Assembly: GCA_037447655.1 (NCBI GenBank)
Contig: JBBHKE010003205.1
Span: forward strand, 64,001 to 123,523
Direction of reading: 5' to 3'
DNA: 59,523 nt
From: Zygnema cylindricum
Taxonomy: Eukaryota; Streptophyta; Zygnematophyceae; Zygnematales; Zygnemataceae
Shown here: positions 37,003 to 49,140 of the stretch, in pieces
Layout: every line of letters starts with the position of its first letter
How positions within the stretch are numbered: position 1 is the stretch's first letter
Program-made: the position numbers and the translations under genes
Notes under the pieces: model-generated
What the model was told of the DNA's origin: nothing
The model's input: the letters and a program-made list of their open reading frames with translations, nothing else
Databases searched by the model: none

Positions 37003-38179
37003 TGAAACACTGTGTGCTCCATTGCCCACAGAAATCGCAGATCCAAAAGAAGCTAATCTAGATAGTGCCGACTCCAAGTTGATATAAACCCAAATGACTA
37101 ACCCCTTGACAAACAAAAACCCATTATAGCTTCACCCGTGTGAAATAAGACTTTTTGTGTGCTCAGTTCCACCTCATAATGCAAAGTTAGAATATGAGTT
37201 TTGGACACATTCACCCACTTTGAATTTCCCTTAGAAATGCAGCCACCGTGGCAGGCAAAAACTCTGACCGACTATACCCCTATGTAGCGTGGACTCCATT
37301 GAGTCCGCAGCAAAAAGAATCACTGAAAATGGTCAAGTAAATTGATAGTTATGAATGGTCAAAGATGACCTTTTGTATAAGAGCTCTCTCGGAGAGAGGC
37401 TGCTACCTTCTAAATTTTCTAAGTCCTATCTCTTTCTAAAACTCTATCTAATGACGTACGACACCAATCAAATTACTGTGTCCTACAAAAAAGTACATGT
37501 GCCAGTGTACTTTCTATACGACATCGTACGACATGGCCAAAATGTCGACCCATGTCATATCCAGACTTGTTCCCGTAATCTCCGGAGTTGCCGCAATCCA
37601 ACGTTGTCGCGCCACGTGTCACATGACGTGGCGATAACAGTGAATCGCAAAATGTACATATTCTGTGATCGCGGCGCCTATCGTGGCCGTCCGATCAAAA
37701 CGGGATACAACTATAGCCGTTGAAAATATACGCGCGGTATTTGTTTTGTGTTCGAAACAAATGCGAGGTATCCGTTTCATATAATACATTAAAATCGTAC
37801 AAAAACTGTATCTATGCATTACGTATCTATATCCCGTTAAATGAACTAGTCTACGTGTGACAAATTAAATATTTATCAAACCTTTATATCTTATCACTTA
37901 TCCCAGACTTATAGATTAAGGCTACCGGCTACTTTGACAGACAGCAGGTAACCGGATCAAATCTCGGGTCCGTCAAACATTTTAGGTAACTCTATCAAGA
38001 TTTGCCTGTCGTCCTCTTTGGAAAGCCTAGGCAGCCATGGATCTCACTCCTCCTCAAGTCTTTAGTGATTGCGACAAGTGTGGGGACTTGAGTGAAGAGT
38101 TAGAGGCAAGCTGTCAATGTCTCCTCTTTTGGCTTTTATTTTACAATCTCTAGACCTAGAAAATACTTAAATTTCAACA
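37003..38179 (-). mobile_element. Copia-type LTR (3' LTR of a minus-strand derivative)
   Basis: It is homologous over its full length to 40076-41268. Read on the minus strand it starts TGTTGAAATTTAAG and ends GTTTCA. A purine-rich GAAAATAACGGGAT precedes it, like the polypurine tract of the copia element at 42922-49140. Its middle resembles the LTR at 55657-56721, including CGCCACGTGTCACATGACGTGG. Confidence 0.8.
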
Positions 38180-40075
38180 ATCCCGTTATTTTCTTGTCTA
38201 CCTTTACTTTGAACTCCCTTCAAAAACAACAAATACATTTATATATATTTTCCTTTCCTTTTTCATTTTTCCTTCATGAAGCTTTAAGCGAATACCTTTA
38301 TATTTAAGAAAGTGTATTAGATGACCAAAAATAATTTCATGTTGTCGATCATACATTTTATTTTGCATACCACTTTTCATAAATCCGAGCAAAGATTTTA
38401 TCCACCTCCTCCCCTTTTCATCCAACCAAAATCCACTTTCCCTTTTGCATTTCCAACTGTCAGTCCCATCCCCAATTTGCAACACATACTGAGATGCTAA
38501 CCCTTTTACATGCACACCTTTATAGAAGTTATCACTCCCATTAGTGATGTCAAAACCATTACCCCCCAAATTTATCCTTAAATCAAGAGTCCTCACTAAG
38601 TTCCTCGTAAAATCTACATCTTCCAAACTCATATTTTTATCCATGATTCTCACCCTATTTTCTGAACTTTTCTTACTCTCTCCTATGGAATTCTTTCCAC
38701 TATCACTTCCTAATTTTATTCCCAATAAATATTTCTCATCCCATAAACCTTTCATTAAATATTCCTCTTCTCCCCTATCTTTTAAAATCCCCTCTATAAT
38801 TAATTCTCCTCTTTCCTCGAAATCCGTTGAAGTCTCCCTTTCCGACCAGTTTCTGTTTTCAAAATATCTATGAAACTCTCCTCAATATTTTGAACTCCCT
38901 CAAGTATCTTCTCTCTCTTTACTTCCGTTATACCTCCAAAAGCACATTGTTGCTTACGTGGAATTTCTGTGTGCTTTTCTCTCTTCCCGATACTACCGAT
39001 GCGGAGAAGCTCCATCATATCTTCATCCTCTTTCTCCTCTTCCCCTTCTTCCTCCTCATCTACATTCCAACTTCTAAGTTCTTCCAAACAAGGGCATTCC
39101 TCTATATAATGACCCGGTTCCCTACAAAAGAAGCAAACCCCTTTTTTCAAAGCTCTAGTTTCTTTTCCTCTCCCTCTCTTTCTACCAAAGTTCCGATAAG
39201 GTTTACCTTTGTCTTTCTTCCTCTCATCACGCGTTTCCTCGTCACCGCCGTTTCTCTCATCACGCTTCCGCTAATCACCACTAGCTGTAAATGCATTCAC
39301 TCTGTGGCTTCCCCTACGAAGCTCCAAAGTGCTTTCCCTCACAAAAATTATCCCCATGGTAAAGCTCCAAGTCCATGAGGAGCCATCCATTGCCTACATA
39401 CAACACATGATGTTTTCGTACTCATCAAAGAGTTTCATGGGTAGTGTATTAATCTTCCTCTCCTCAGATTCTACATATCGCGCACTAGAAAGCTCAACAT
39501 ATAGCGCAGCAATATCATTGCAAAACTCTATCATGCTACCGCCTTTATAAACATAGGTATCTATTTCTTATTTCACTAATTGCTACCTCTGAATAGTCTC
39601 AATCTTATAAATCTGACTTAGTGCTTCCCATATCTTTGAAGACTTCGTTAAGTTTGTTAGAGTGATAGCTATGGACTTAGACACGTTTCTAAGTTTGAGA
39701 TGCTTTGCTATAGTGTTTTTGAATTCCCATATTTTTCTGTCATTTTTTTCAGTTTTTATCCCTACAAGTGGTACCATAGCTGAGAGCCTAGCTCCCCTCA
39801 CCATAGGTGTCCCTTTTACCTTCTCCCCTATTTCCCCATCCACGGCAAGGTTTTTCCTTTCACCTTCTATTGCATCTGAACTTCGGTTGATATTCTGGAC
39901 AACCTCAGATGATTCTCTATAGTAAGCTCCTCCAAAGGAAGGTGGCGGACATCTCAGTTGTCCCGAAACAATTCCCCATAAGTGCTTCTCGAAAAGCAAT
40001 CCTTCCATTGTAAACTCCCAATAAGTGAAGTCTGTTCCATCGAACATAGTCACCCTAGATGGTGGGCCTATAACC
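38180..40075 (-). pseudogene. Gag-only copia derivative with RT-thumb/RNase H stump
   Basis: Three minus-strand frames are visible. The first, 40185-39583 (crossing the LTR edge), is a gag N-terminus with VIGPPSRVTMFDGTDFTYWE and LWGIVSG. The second, 39150-38800, has a CCHC zinc knuckle CFFCREPGHYIEEC (39135-39094) and an acidic linker up to IPRKQQCAFGG, exactly where the full copia element continues into protease. The third, 38755-38204, starts in the polymerase thumb (EKYLLGIKL) and continues through RNase H (SQYVLQIGDGTDSWKCKR, RWIKSLLG). Protease, integrase and the YVDD polymerase core are deleted. It would depend on another element for movement. Confidence 0.75.
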
Positions 40076-41268
40076 TGAAACTCTGTGTGCTTTATTGCCC
40101 ACAGAAATCGCAGATCCAAAAGAAGCGAATCTAGATAGTGTTGACTCTTAGTTGATATAAACCTAAATGACTGACCCCTTGACAATCAAAAATCCATTAT
40201 AGTTTCACCCGTGTGAGATAAGAATTTATGTGTGCTCAGTTCCACCACATAATGCAAAGTTAGAATATGAGTTTTGGACATATTCACCCACTTTGACTTT
40301 CCCTTAGAAATGCAGCCACCCTGGCAGTCAAAAACTCTGACCGACTATCTTTGTGTGTAGCTTGGACTCCTTTGAGTTTGCAGCAAAAAGAATCATTGAA
40401 AATGGTCAAGTAAATTGATAGTTATGAATGGCGAAAGATGACCTTTTCTACAGGAGCTCTCTCGGAGAGAGGCTACCTACTAAATTTTCTAAGTCCTATC
40501 TCTCTCTAAAACTCTATCTTCAGACATACGCCACCAATCAAAGTGATGTGTCGTACAGAAAAGTACTTGTGTCGGTGTAATTTCTGTACGACCATGAAAC
40601 GACTTGGCCAAAATGTCGACACATGTCATATCCTGACTTGTACCCGTAATCTCCGGAGTTGCCGCAATCCAACGTTGTCGCAATCCAACGTTGTCGCGCC
40701 ACGTGTCACATGACGTGGCGATGACAGTGAATCGCAAAAAGTACATATTTTCCGTGATCGCGGCGCCTATCGTGGCCGTCGGATCAAAACCGGATACAAC
40801 TATAGCCGTTGAAAATATACGCGCGGTATTTGTTTCGTGTTCGAAACAAATGCGAGGTATCCGTTTCATATAATACATTAAATTCGTACAAAAACTGTAT
40901 CTATGCATTACGTATCTATTTCCCGTTAAATGAACTAGTCTACGTGTGACAAATTAAATATTTATCAAACCTTTGTATCCTATCACTAATCATAGACGTA
41001 TAGGTTAAGGCTACCGGCTACTTTGACAGACGGCAGGTACCTGGATCAAATCTTGGGTCCGTCAAACATTTTAGGTTACTCTATCAAGATTTGCCTTTCG
41101 TCCTCTTTGGAGAGCCTAGGCAGCCATGGATCTAACTCCTCCTCAAGTCTTCAATGACTGCGACAAGTGTGGGGACTTGAGTGAAGAGTTAGAGGGAAGT
41201 TGTCAATGTCTCCTCTTTTGGCTTTTATTTTACAATCTCTAGACCTAGAAAATACTTAAATTTTAACA
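40076..41268 (-). mobile_element. Copia-type LTR (5' LTR of the minus-strand derivative)
   Basis: A direct repeat of 37003-38179 (1193 versus 1177 bases), bounded TG...CA on the plus strand. On the minus strand it runs straight into GGTTATAGGCCCACC, the start of gag. Clear target duplications at the outer ends (37003 and 41268) were not found. Confidence 0.8.
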
Positions 41269-41359
41269 CACAAACCATATTGATTGCAGACTAATAAGTC
41301 GTGCAGCTGGGAGGATTGATTGCAAGCTGATGAACAACAAGGAGGATCAACAAAGTAAG

Positions 41360-42668
41360 TTAAGTGAAAAGTGGGTTCGTCCTCCCGTCCTTGAAGATGG
41401 CAAGGGGCAACATTGATATGATTCGATTAATTCTTTGACCATTGTTTCCCTCCAATGTAAGAACCCATTTATTGGAAACTTCGACCACTTTCAAAATTAC
41501 TCGCACGGTAGAAATATCTAGCGTGTCCTTCTTCTGTTGCATCTGATATACAAAGTCCTCTGGCATAAATTGTCGTTGACGTGGCAAATAATTCCCGCGC
41601 TGACGCTGAGAATACCACAACTGATCTTCGTGTTGAGCCGTTTGCAAATTTTCCATGGCGAGAGGCATCTTTTGGTGAAATATCTTGGCTTTGTCGGCAA
41701 TTTGTTTCTCGACTCTTCTCTTGTCATCCATCTCCGGGAGGACCACCGCTTGATGTAGCCTCGAGAAGAATGGGATGCTGTCCAAATAAAATGAAGTAAG
41801 GACTATAGGAGTGGAGAGAAGCTTGCTTGCTGAATGTGTAACCCATAGCAATCCACGGCACCCTCCATTCCCACTACCACAAATCTTTTTCAACTGCATA
41901 TTTTCGTAGTGACCGCTTCACTGTCTGTACCCACCTTTCGCCCAAATCGTCAGCTTGCGGGTGGTCATGGCTAGTCAACCGATGGTCGATAAGGCATTTT
42001 TCCAAGAGGTTGGCAAATTCTCTTGCAAATTCGGAGCCTTAGTCGGTTAGAACTTTGGCAGGCGCCTTGAATTGGGCTAGAACCATTTGCAACAAGGCAT
42101 TTGCAATTGCCTTGGACTCCTTCTGGGGCAAAACAACGAACTCGATCCACTTGGAAAAATGTTCTATCATGACCAGAACGAAGGGGTTCCCCCACATACT
42201 GGTCGGAAGAGGTACTAAAAGATCTAAAGAGCACCGATAAAACATTCCCTGGATTGGAAGCGAATGAAGCTCAGTTGTGCTTTTCTTGTCAAATGTTGCC
42301 TTAACTCGATCCCAAGAGGAGCAAGTCTGTACAATCTGGTTGACTTGGGTCTGCAACCCGTGCCACCAATAAGAGCCGGTAACGAAGGAAGTGGTTCGCT
42401 TTTGCCCGAAGTGTCCACATTGCTGATGGAGATTGGAAATCAAAGTTTCTCAGTCTAAGCGGGGAGGAACAACTTTCTTCGTGCCGTCTGACCATTTCCG
42501 GAGGAGAACGCCGCGGTCTAAATCATACGCAGCCATTCGGGTCTGCACTCTGGAAAATTGAATTCCAGTCAAGTGGGGAAGGGGCGAGCCTTGCTGGATA
42601 GATTGGAGTGCATCGGGGTCGTTCCAGATATCCTTACGTCCGGCCCTTATTGGCGCCTGCCCCTCCAC
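41360..42668 (-). pseudogene. Ty3/gypsy integrase relic
   Basis: Minus-strand frames read in order: a pre-integrase linker (DLDRGVLLRKWSDGTKKVVPP), the zinc-binding LHQQCGHFGQKRT ... WWHGL ... VQTCSSW (the last Cys of the HHCC motif is Trp), the catalytic core SLDLLVPLPTSMWGNPFVLVM and VLTD, then in another frame SHDHPQADDLGERWVQTVKR with the catalytic Glu, and a C-terminal part FVYQMQQKKDTLD. Frameshifts near 42040 and 41900 break it. The D, D, E pattern identifies Ty3-type integrase. Confidence 0.85.
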
Positions 42669-42779
42669 CTTTGCCGAGAATGTTAACAGTTCCCCCCCAG
42701 ATTGGGGAAGCCAGATGAAAGCGGAGGATGCTCAAATGAGTCCCAGACTAATTTTTGGGTCCTCATTATGGCAAGCCCC

Positions 42780-42915
42780 GGTAGAATCCATGGTGAAGGG
42801 ATAGGGATTTTAGCTAAGTCTATCGGTAATTCTATGGATTTCCCCTACCCTGTGAACTATGTCGAAATCATATTCCTGCAGGATAAGAACACGTCTGGCG
42901 AGTTTGCCGGTTAGT
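42780..42915 (-). pseudogene. Ty3/gypsy RNase H C-terminal fragment
   Basis: The minus strand reads LILQEYDFDIVHRVGEIHRITDRLS. This corresponds to the end of Ty3 RNase H (usual form LQEYDFEIVHRPGKKHVNADALS). It sits directly upstream of the integrase relic in the expected pol order and is cut at 42921 by the inserted copia LTR. Confidence 0.75.
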
Positions 42916-42921
42916 GTACTA

Positions 42922-43948
42922 TGTAGAAATTGATGGTTCTTTTAGTATTTTCTAGGTCTAAAATAAAGTGCAGAAAAAGAAGCCAAAACAGTCTGACTCT
43001 AACTTCTCTCTCCAACTCTCACACTTCTTACAGTCACTGAGAAGTTGGAGACGAAGCTGGTGTCATGGCTGCCTATGCTATCCAGAGATTTACGGGGTAG
43101 TAAAGTAGTTAATTTACTAAAAGGAAGTTGTCGCCTAGAGGATTTGATCCTGGTACCTACGGATGGGAAATGCCGCCGGTAGCCGGTAACCTCATCCATT
43201 TAGTCTAGGATTAGTTGTAAATGATATAGGGTGTATTACGTATATAAACGTTAACATGTAGGCTAATTCATTTGACAAACAGCTGTATACGGGATATATA
43301 GAGTCAGTTATAAAAGTACGGATTACGAGTACGAAGAATAAATAAGTACAAATACATCGCAACTATTTATGACGGCTACGATTGAAATCGACATTCAATC
43401 GGACGGCTGGAGAGCATGCCGAGACCGCGGAAGAAGATTTTAGCGGTTTATGGTCGCCGCCACATCGGATGACACGTGGCACGACGACATTGGATTTCGA
43501 CATCTCCAGGGATTACTGAAACGAATCCATAAATTGACACGTGTCGACATTTTTGTCATGTCGTACAATGTTCGTACATAAAGTTCACCTGCAGGTGTAC
43601 ATTTCTGTACGGTACAGCAATATGATTGGTGTCGTACGTTAGTAGATAGAGTGTTAGAGAGAGATAGGACATAAAAAAAATTGGTAGATAGGACCCTCTC
43701 TCCTAGAGAGCTTCGGTATAAAAGGTTAAACTTTGACCCTCCACAACTTACTGCTTTGGGGAGCAAATTCAAAGATTAATTTTGCTATACACTCAAAGGA
43801 GTCTTGCCTTCACAAGGGTGAACGTGGTCAAAGTTTTTTTTTGCTTGGGTGGCGGATATTCGTGCTAAAAGACAAAGGGGTTAGGGTTATCTTAGAGGCT
43901 TCGTGTGAGCTGCTTACTCTAAGGTCCTATAGAGGTCCCAGAGTTGTA
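42922..43948 (+). mobile_element. 5' LTR of a copia element
   Basis: It begins TGTAGAAATTGATGG and ends GAGTTGTA (CA decayed to TA), 1027 bases. A TATA-like GTATAAAAGG near 43716 could be the LTR promoter. It matches 48298-49140 and, more distantly, 27310-28329. GGTTATGGGACCACC, the gag start motif, follows at once. Confidence 0.85.
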
Positions 43949-44640
43949 GGTTATGGGACCACCATCTAGGGTGCACATATTGAAGGGAGCTGGCATCATA
44001 TACTGGGAAAGTATGATGATATGAGCTCTATGTGAGAAACGATTTTGGGGGATAGTGAGTGGACGGGTGAGGCGCCAATCCAGTCTTGAGATACCTCCAA
44101 GGTTTACAGGAGGCAGATTCACTAGAGATGCAGATCTATCTTCAACGGAGGAGACAAAGGAAGGAGAGGTGGTTGACAAAGGAAAGGAGAAAGAGATGAC
44201 CACACCTATAGCAATTAGTTCGGCATTCATGTCACCTATTCTGAGGAACGAGGAGAATGATAGTGATACTTGGGACTTAAACAATATGGCGACAAAGCAC
44301 TTCATCCTCCGCCATCTTACTCAAAGACTTGCATGTCCTCATTTGCAGGTAGAAAGGGCATCCAATCTTTGGATGGCTCTCATAGAGATGTACCGAAGTG
44401 GTACGATTTAGCAACAACAGTTAACTGATCAGAAAGTTAAGGAGTATGTATACAAAGGGGGGAAGATGTTGGATTTTTGCAAAGAGCTTGCTACACTTTT
44501 CATGGAGGTAGAGAATGCTGGAAAAGATTTTAGTGAAAAAGAAAAGGTTAACTGTCTACTGATGAAGTTACTCGATGAGTTCGAGAACATAGTCAACCGT
44601 GTGCAGGACTTGCCGGACTCAAGTTGGATATGAAACTCAG
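43949..44640 (+). pseudogene. Copia gag (degenerate)
   Basis: The beginning reads RVMGPPSRVHILKGAG and FWGIVSGRVRR in the frame homologous to the gag of the minus-strand derivative at 38180-40075. Several frameshifts and stops follow, so no complete capsid domain remains open. Confidence 0.75.
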
Positions 44641-44813
44641 TGGTAGGAATGATTGTCGTTTGGGAGAATACAATTGAGATCCGAAGGGGAGGAAAGAGTG
44701 GGCAAGCCTTGGCAGCTGGGACTGACTGGAGAAACAAGGATTCTCGGAGACCGATCGGAAATCACGGAGGGGGGGAGCAATAAAATCAGACCGACGAGTT
44801 CGGACCAAGGGCT

Positions 44814-45407
44814 CCCAAGGGTTTATGTCATTTCTGTAAGAAACCAGGGCACTATATGGCGGAGTGCACTAAGCTAACCAAGCTTCGGTTAAAGGAGGGG
44901 CAGACCAGTGGAACCCCGAGAGGAAAGAAAAAGGCCCTTGTGACACAAGTACATGAGGTGGAATCCGAAGACGAGGACGATGAGCTCCTATTGGATGAGG
45001 AGTTGGAAGCGAAAAACGAGGTAGAAATTCCACGAAAGCAAAAATGTGCTTTCGCTGGATTGAAAGGTGAAGCAGGCTGGATTGTAGATTCAGGTGCCTC
45101 CATGCATATGTGTAAGGATAAACACCTGTTCACTAAGATAAAAAAAATTCCCACCGTAGAGATAGAGTATAGGGATGGGAGGATAGTCACCAGTACTCTT
45201 GTAGGATCGGTAAATTTGAAAGTGTTAGTAGAAGGAAAGACATCCATAGTTACATTCTTCGATGTATTGTTTATTCTGGAGCTGAACAAAAACCTCATCT
45301 CTACATCTGTATTTGATGATAAGGGTTTTGATACTAGCACTAGGAAAGGAGTCTTTACTGCTAGTTTTGAGGAGGAAATATATTTCATTGCTGAAAAAGG
45401 TAGCTAA
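44814..45407 (+). pseudogene. Copia zinc knuckle and aspartic protease
   Basis: An open stretch carries the CCHC knuckle CHFCKKPGHYMAEC (44827-44868), an acidic linker (SEDEDDELLLDEE), the sequence IPRKQKCAFAGL and then the protease active site WIVDSGASMHMC near 45078-45113. The catalytic Asp-Ser-Gly is intact. The frame stops at 45405-45407, before the integrase. Confidence 0.88.
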
Positions 45408-45429
45408 GGGATGTTTTTGCTGAATTTAA

Positions 45430-46690
45430 GCAATGAAAAAGAAGAAACTTTATTATTTTGGTGTTCATGATATTATGATGTGGCATAAGAGGCTCAGGCA
45501 TGTGAATCTAGATAAGCTAAGAGGGATGAAAAAGATGGGAGTAGTGGAAGGGATTTAGTTCAATGAGAGTGAGAATCTAAGTTATTGTAGTGGATGTGCT
45601 CAAGGTAAAGCAACAGATTAACCTTTCCCAAAATAGCCACCCATAAGGGAGAAAAAATTCTAGATTTAGTACACACAGATATTTGGGGACCGGCCAAAGT
45701 GCCCTCACCAGGGGGGAAGAGATTTATGATGACTATCACTCATGATTGGTCTTGGTATTCTAGGGTGTATTTTTTGAAAAACAAGTCAGAAGCTCTAGAT
45801 TGTTTTAGACAATATAAAGCATGGAGCGAAAAACTCCATGAAACTTCAATCAAGAGAGTAAGGGGTGACAATGGTGGAGAGTATACTTCTAACGAGTTTG
45901 AGGATTTTCTGAGGGAAGATGGAGTTCAACACCAAAAGACAGTTCCAGAAAACCCGGAAAAGAATGGGGTAGCTAAATGATTAAATAGGACACTAAGTGA
46001 TGGTGCTGAAGTATGTTGTCGGATAAAAATATGGGAAAAAGGTTTTGGGCAGAAGCAATGAACTGTGCTAATTACCTCAAAAATAGACTTCTTACATCAG
46101 CTATAAAAGATCAAACACCTTATGAGAGATGGACCGGTCGAAAACCAAACATATCTCACTTAAAGGTTTTCGGCAGTCAAGTATTCAACGTAGATACAGA
46201 TCGGTCTAATTGGAAGCTAGATCCAAAAGAAAAACCAGGTTACTTATTGGGATATGATGAGGATGTTAAAGGATATAGAGTTTACGATCTAAAAAGGGAA
46301 GATGTAATCTTAGTAAAGCATCTAATAGTTATAGAAGAAAGAAAGTCTGTGGATCCCTTCAAGTATACAAAGTCAGTAAAAAATCAGATTTGAGTCAAAA
46401 ATTTCGATGACTTTGAGCTTCCTAAATATCTAGGTTTTACAGAAGATGACATTCTTGCAGGTACAAATAAGACCGAAAAGAACTTGGCTGCGAAAACTCC
46501 AGTGACAACTCTACCCGAAGCAGAAGACGTGGTGGAAATTGATTCGGAATCGAAGTATAGGGGAGAAGCCGAGATTGTTCGAAAGAGCCCATGGGAACCA
46601 TCTATTCCAGCCACAGATTTTGAGGGGGGAAGGAGAAGTAACAAAATATTGCAAGAAAAATAGGTTAATAACAAGGTAACAAAACTATGT
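45430..46690 (+). pseudogene. Copia integrase
   Basis: The pre-integrase zinc region reads MWHKRLRHVNLDKL ... CSGCAQGK (45478-45615, with stops). The core has VHTDIWGP (45671), RGDNGGEY (45862) and a Glu in the PENPEKNGVAK context (usual NGVAE; the triplet order fits D-D-E). The C-terminal GKR motif region LKVFGSQVFNV and GYLLGYDEDVKGYRVYD follows at 46160-46290. A stop near 45981 and a frame change at about 46013 split it. Confidence 0.85.
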
Positions 46691-46719
46691 CATCAAAATG
46701 AACCTCAAACTTTTAGAGA

Positions 46720-48290
46720 GGCGATGACTTAACCAGAAAAAAACCGGTGGAAGACAGCCACCAATGAGGAGATGGCTTCAATTATGGCAACAGATACTTT
46801 GGAGCAGGTGGACTGTCCACGTAACCAAAAACCAATCGGTTGTAAGTGGGTTTTCAAATAAAAACAAAACCCGGATAACACCATTGAGCTTTAAAAAGGC
46901 CGATTAGTTGCAAAAGGATTACACAGAAAGAAGGAATCGACTACAAGGAAACCTTTGCCCCGGTCGTCAAATTTCCCTCCGTCCGCATACTTCTCAGTCT
47001 GGCAACAGCGGAAGACATAGAGGTGCACCAAATGGACATCAAGACAACCTTTTTGCATGGAGAATTGGAAGTGGAGATCTTTATGCGACAACCCAAAAGA
47101 TTTGTGGAGGAAGGAGAGGAGAGTAAGTTATGCCGGCTGATTAAATCTCTTTATGGTTGGAAACACGCCCCTCGACAGTGGAATAAGAAGCTTGATGAGT
47201 TTCTTACCTGTGTGGGATATATGTGGATCAGCTCAGATCACTCAATCTTTGTTTTTGAAGATGAGGAAGGTGTTATATTTATTGCAATCTATGTTGATGA
47301 CTTGCTTGTTTTAAGTAAATCAATGGAAAAAATTAAGAAATTGAAAATTGATCTTAACGGAAGATTTGAAATGAAAGATATGGGGGGAGCAAAATATATT
47401 TTGGGAATTCAAGTAGAGAGAGACCGAAAAAGAAAAATTATAAGATTGACTCAAAAGGAAGCAATAGAGAACATGCTTGAAAAATTTCAAATGGATAAAG
47501 CTAATAGTTTTACAACTCCAATGGAGTTGAAGAACGGAAGTGAGGGGAGTGAGGAAGAAGGAGTCATAGTCTTAGACGAGGATTTATCTCTTGAAGAACA
47601 GAAGTTCATGCAGACTATTCCTTACAGGCAAGAAGTGGGAAGTCTAATCTATTTTATGAATTGTACCCGACCGGATTTAGATGAAGCTGTAGGAGTGCTG
47701 AGTAGAAGTCTAAATGCTCCCACTAAGAGGGATTTGGAGGCAGCTAAGAGAGTCCTTAGATATTTGATAGGAATTAGGGATCTATGGTTGCATTTGGGTG
47801 GGAGAATACTGACATCACTACTTGGAGTGATGGCAATTATGGTGATGCTCCGATGAGGAGATGTACTTCTGGATATGTATTATATGTGGGTGATGGGGCT
47901 TGCTGTTGGAGTAGCAAAAAACAAAAGGTTATTGCTCAGTCCACCATGGAGGCTAAGTATATGGCCTCTTTCTCTGCTATAAAAGAATTGATGTGGGTCA
48001 AGTCTTTGCTTGGTGAGCTTGGTCACCGTAAGAGTGGTGTGCAATTTTTTTTTTGTGATAATTAGGCAGCGACCGCTATTTTTGCCAATCCTAAACATCA
48101 TTTTAAAGCCAAACACATGGACATTAGACTCATCTTTGTTGGATTGAAAGTAGAAAACAAAATAATCAGTTTAGAGTACGGACCAGACAGTGAGATGGTA
48201 GCAGATATGATGACCAAACTTGTGCTTTCCCGTAAGCTAATTTTCTGCAGGGAGAAGTGTGGTTTGAAATTAAAGAGTGAATAGAAAATA
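46720..48290 (+). pseudogene. Copia reverse transcriptase and RNase H
   Basis: Polymerase motifs are present in order: WKTATNEEMAS and GCKWVFK (46750-46860, with stops), VHQMDIKTTFLHGELEVEIFM (47020-47085), KSLYGWKHAPRQW, the active site FIAIYVDDLLVLSK (about 47277-47320), and KDMGGAKYILGIQV. RNase H follows after a frameshift near 47800: ITTWSDGNYGDAP, SGYVLYVGDGACCWSSKKQ, QSTMEAKYMAS and KHMDIRLIFV. The catalytic YVDD is intact, but frameshifts at about 46900 and 47800 and a stop at 48063 inactivate the polyprotein. Confidence 0.9.
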
Positions 48291-48297
48291 AGGAGAG

Positions 48298-49140
48298 TGT
48301 ATAAATTATTGGTTCTTTTAGGGGTTTCTAGGTCCAAAATAAAGTGCAGAAAAAGAAGTCGAGGCAGCCTGTCTCTTACTTCTCTCTCCAACTCTCACAC
48401 TTGTTGCAATCAGTGAGAAGTTGGAGAGGAAGCTAGTGCTATGGCTACCTATGCTATCCAAAGATTTACGAGGCAGTAAAGTAGTTGATTTACTAAAAGG
48501 AAAGCTATCGCCTGGAGGATTTGATCTTGGTACTTATGGATAGGTAATGCCGCTGGTAGCCGGTAGCATAATCAATTTAGAGTAGGATTAGTGGTAGATG
48601 ATTAGAGTTTAATAAATATATAAACGTTAACATATAGGCTAATTCATTTAACAACAATTATATTCGGGATACATAAAGTCAGTTATGAAAAGTACGGATT
48701 ACGAGTACGAAAAATAAATAAGTACCGCGCATTTGATTCCATGGCGAAATAAATACATCGCAAATATTTATGACCGTTATGATTGAAATCGGCATTTAAT
48801 CGGACGGCCGGAAAAAATGCCGAGATTGCGGAAGAAGATTTCGGCGGTTTATGGTCGTCGCCACATCGGATGACACGTGGCACCACAACATTGGATTTCA
48901 ACATCTTTAGGGATTACGGAAACGAATTTTGAAAAGACACGTGTCAACATTTTGGTAATGTCGTAAAATGTTCGTGCATAAAGTACACCGGCAGTTGTAC
49001 CTTTCTGTACGGTACAATATTATGATTGGTGCCGTACGTTAGTAGATAGAGTTTTAGAGAGAGATACGACTTAGAAAAATTTGGTAGATACGACCCTCTC
49101 TCCCAGAGAGCTTCTGTTCAAAAAGTCAACTTTGACCCTC
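48298..49140 (+). mobile_element. 3' LTR of the copia element, right end truncated
   Basis: It starts TGTATAAATT immediately after the polypurine stretch AGGAGAG (48291-48297) and is homologous to 42922-43741. It stops abruptly at CTTTGACCCTC (49140), where Ty3-type gag sequence begins. The last 200 or so bases of the LTR, including its terminus, are missing, so no target duplication can be tested. Confidence 0.85.

Noticed and set aside
38544-39378. Two long plus-strand frames (109 and 183 codons)
   Set aside because: They lie antisense to the gag and RNase H frames of the minus-strand copia derivative. The translated residues are Phe/Ser/Leu-rich shadows.
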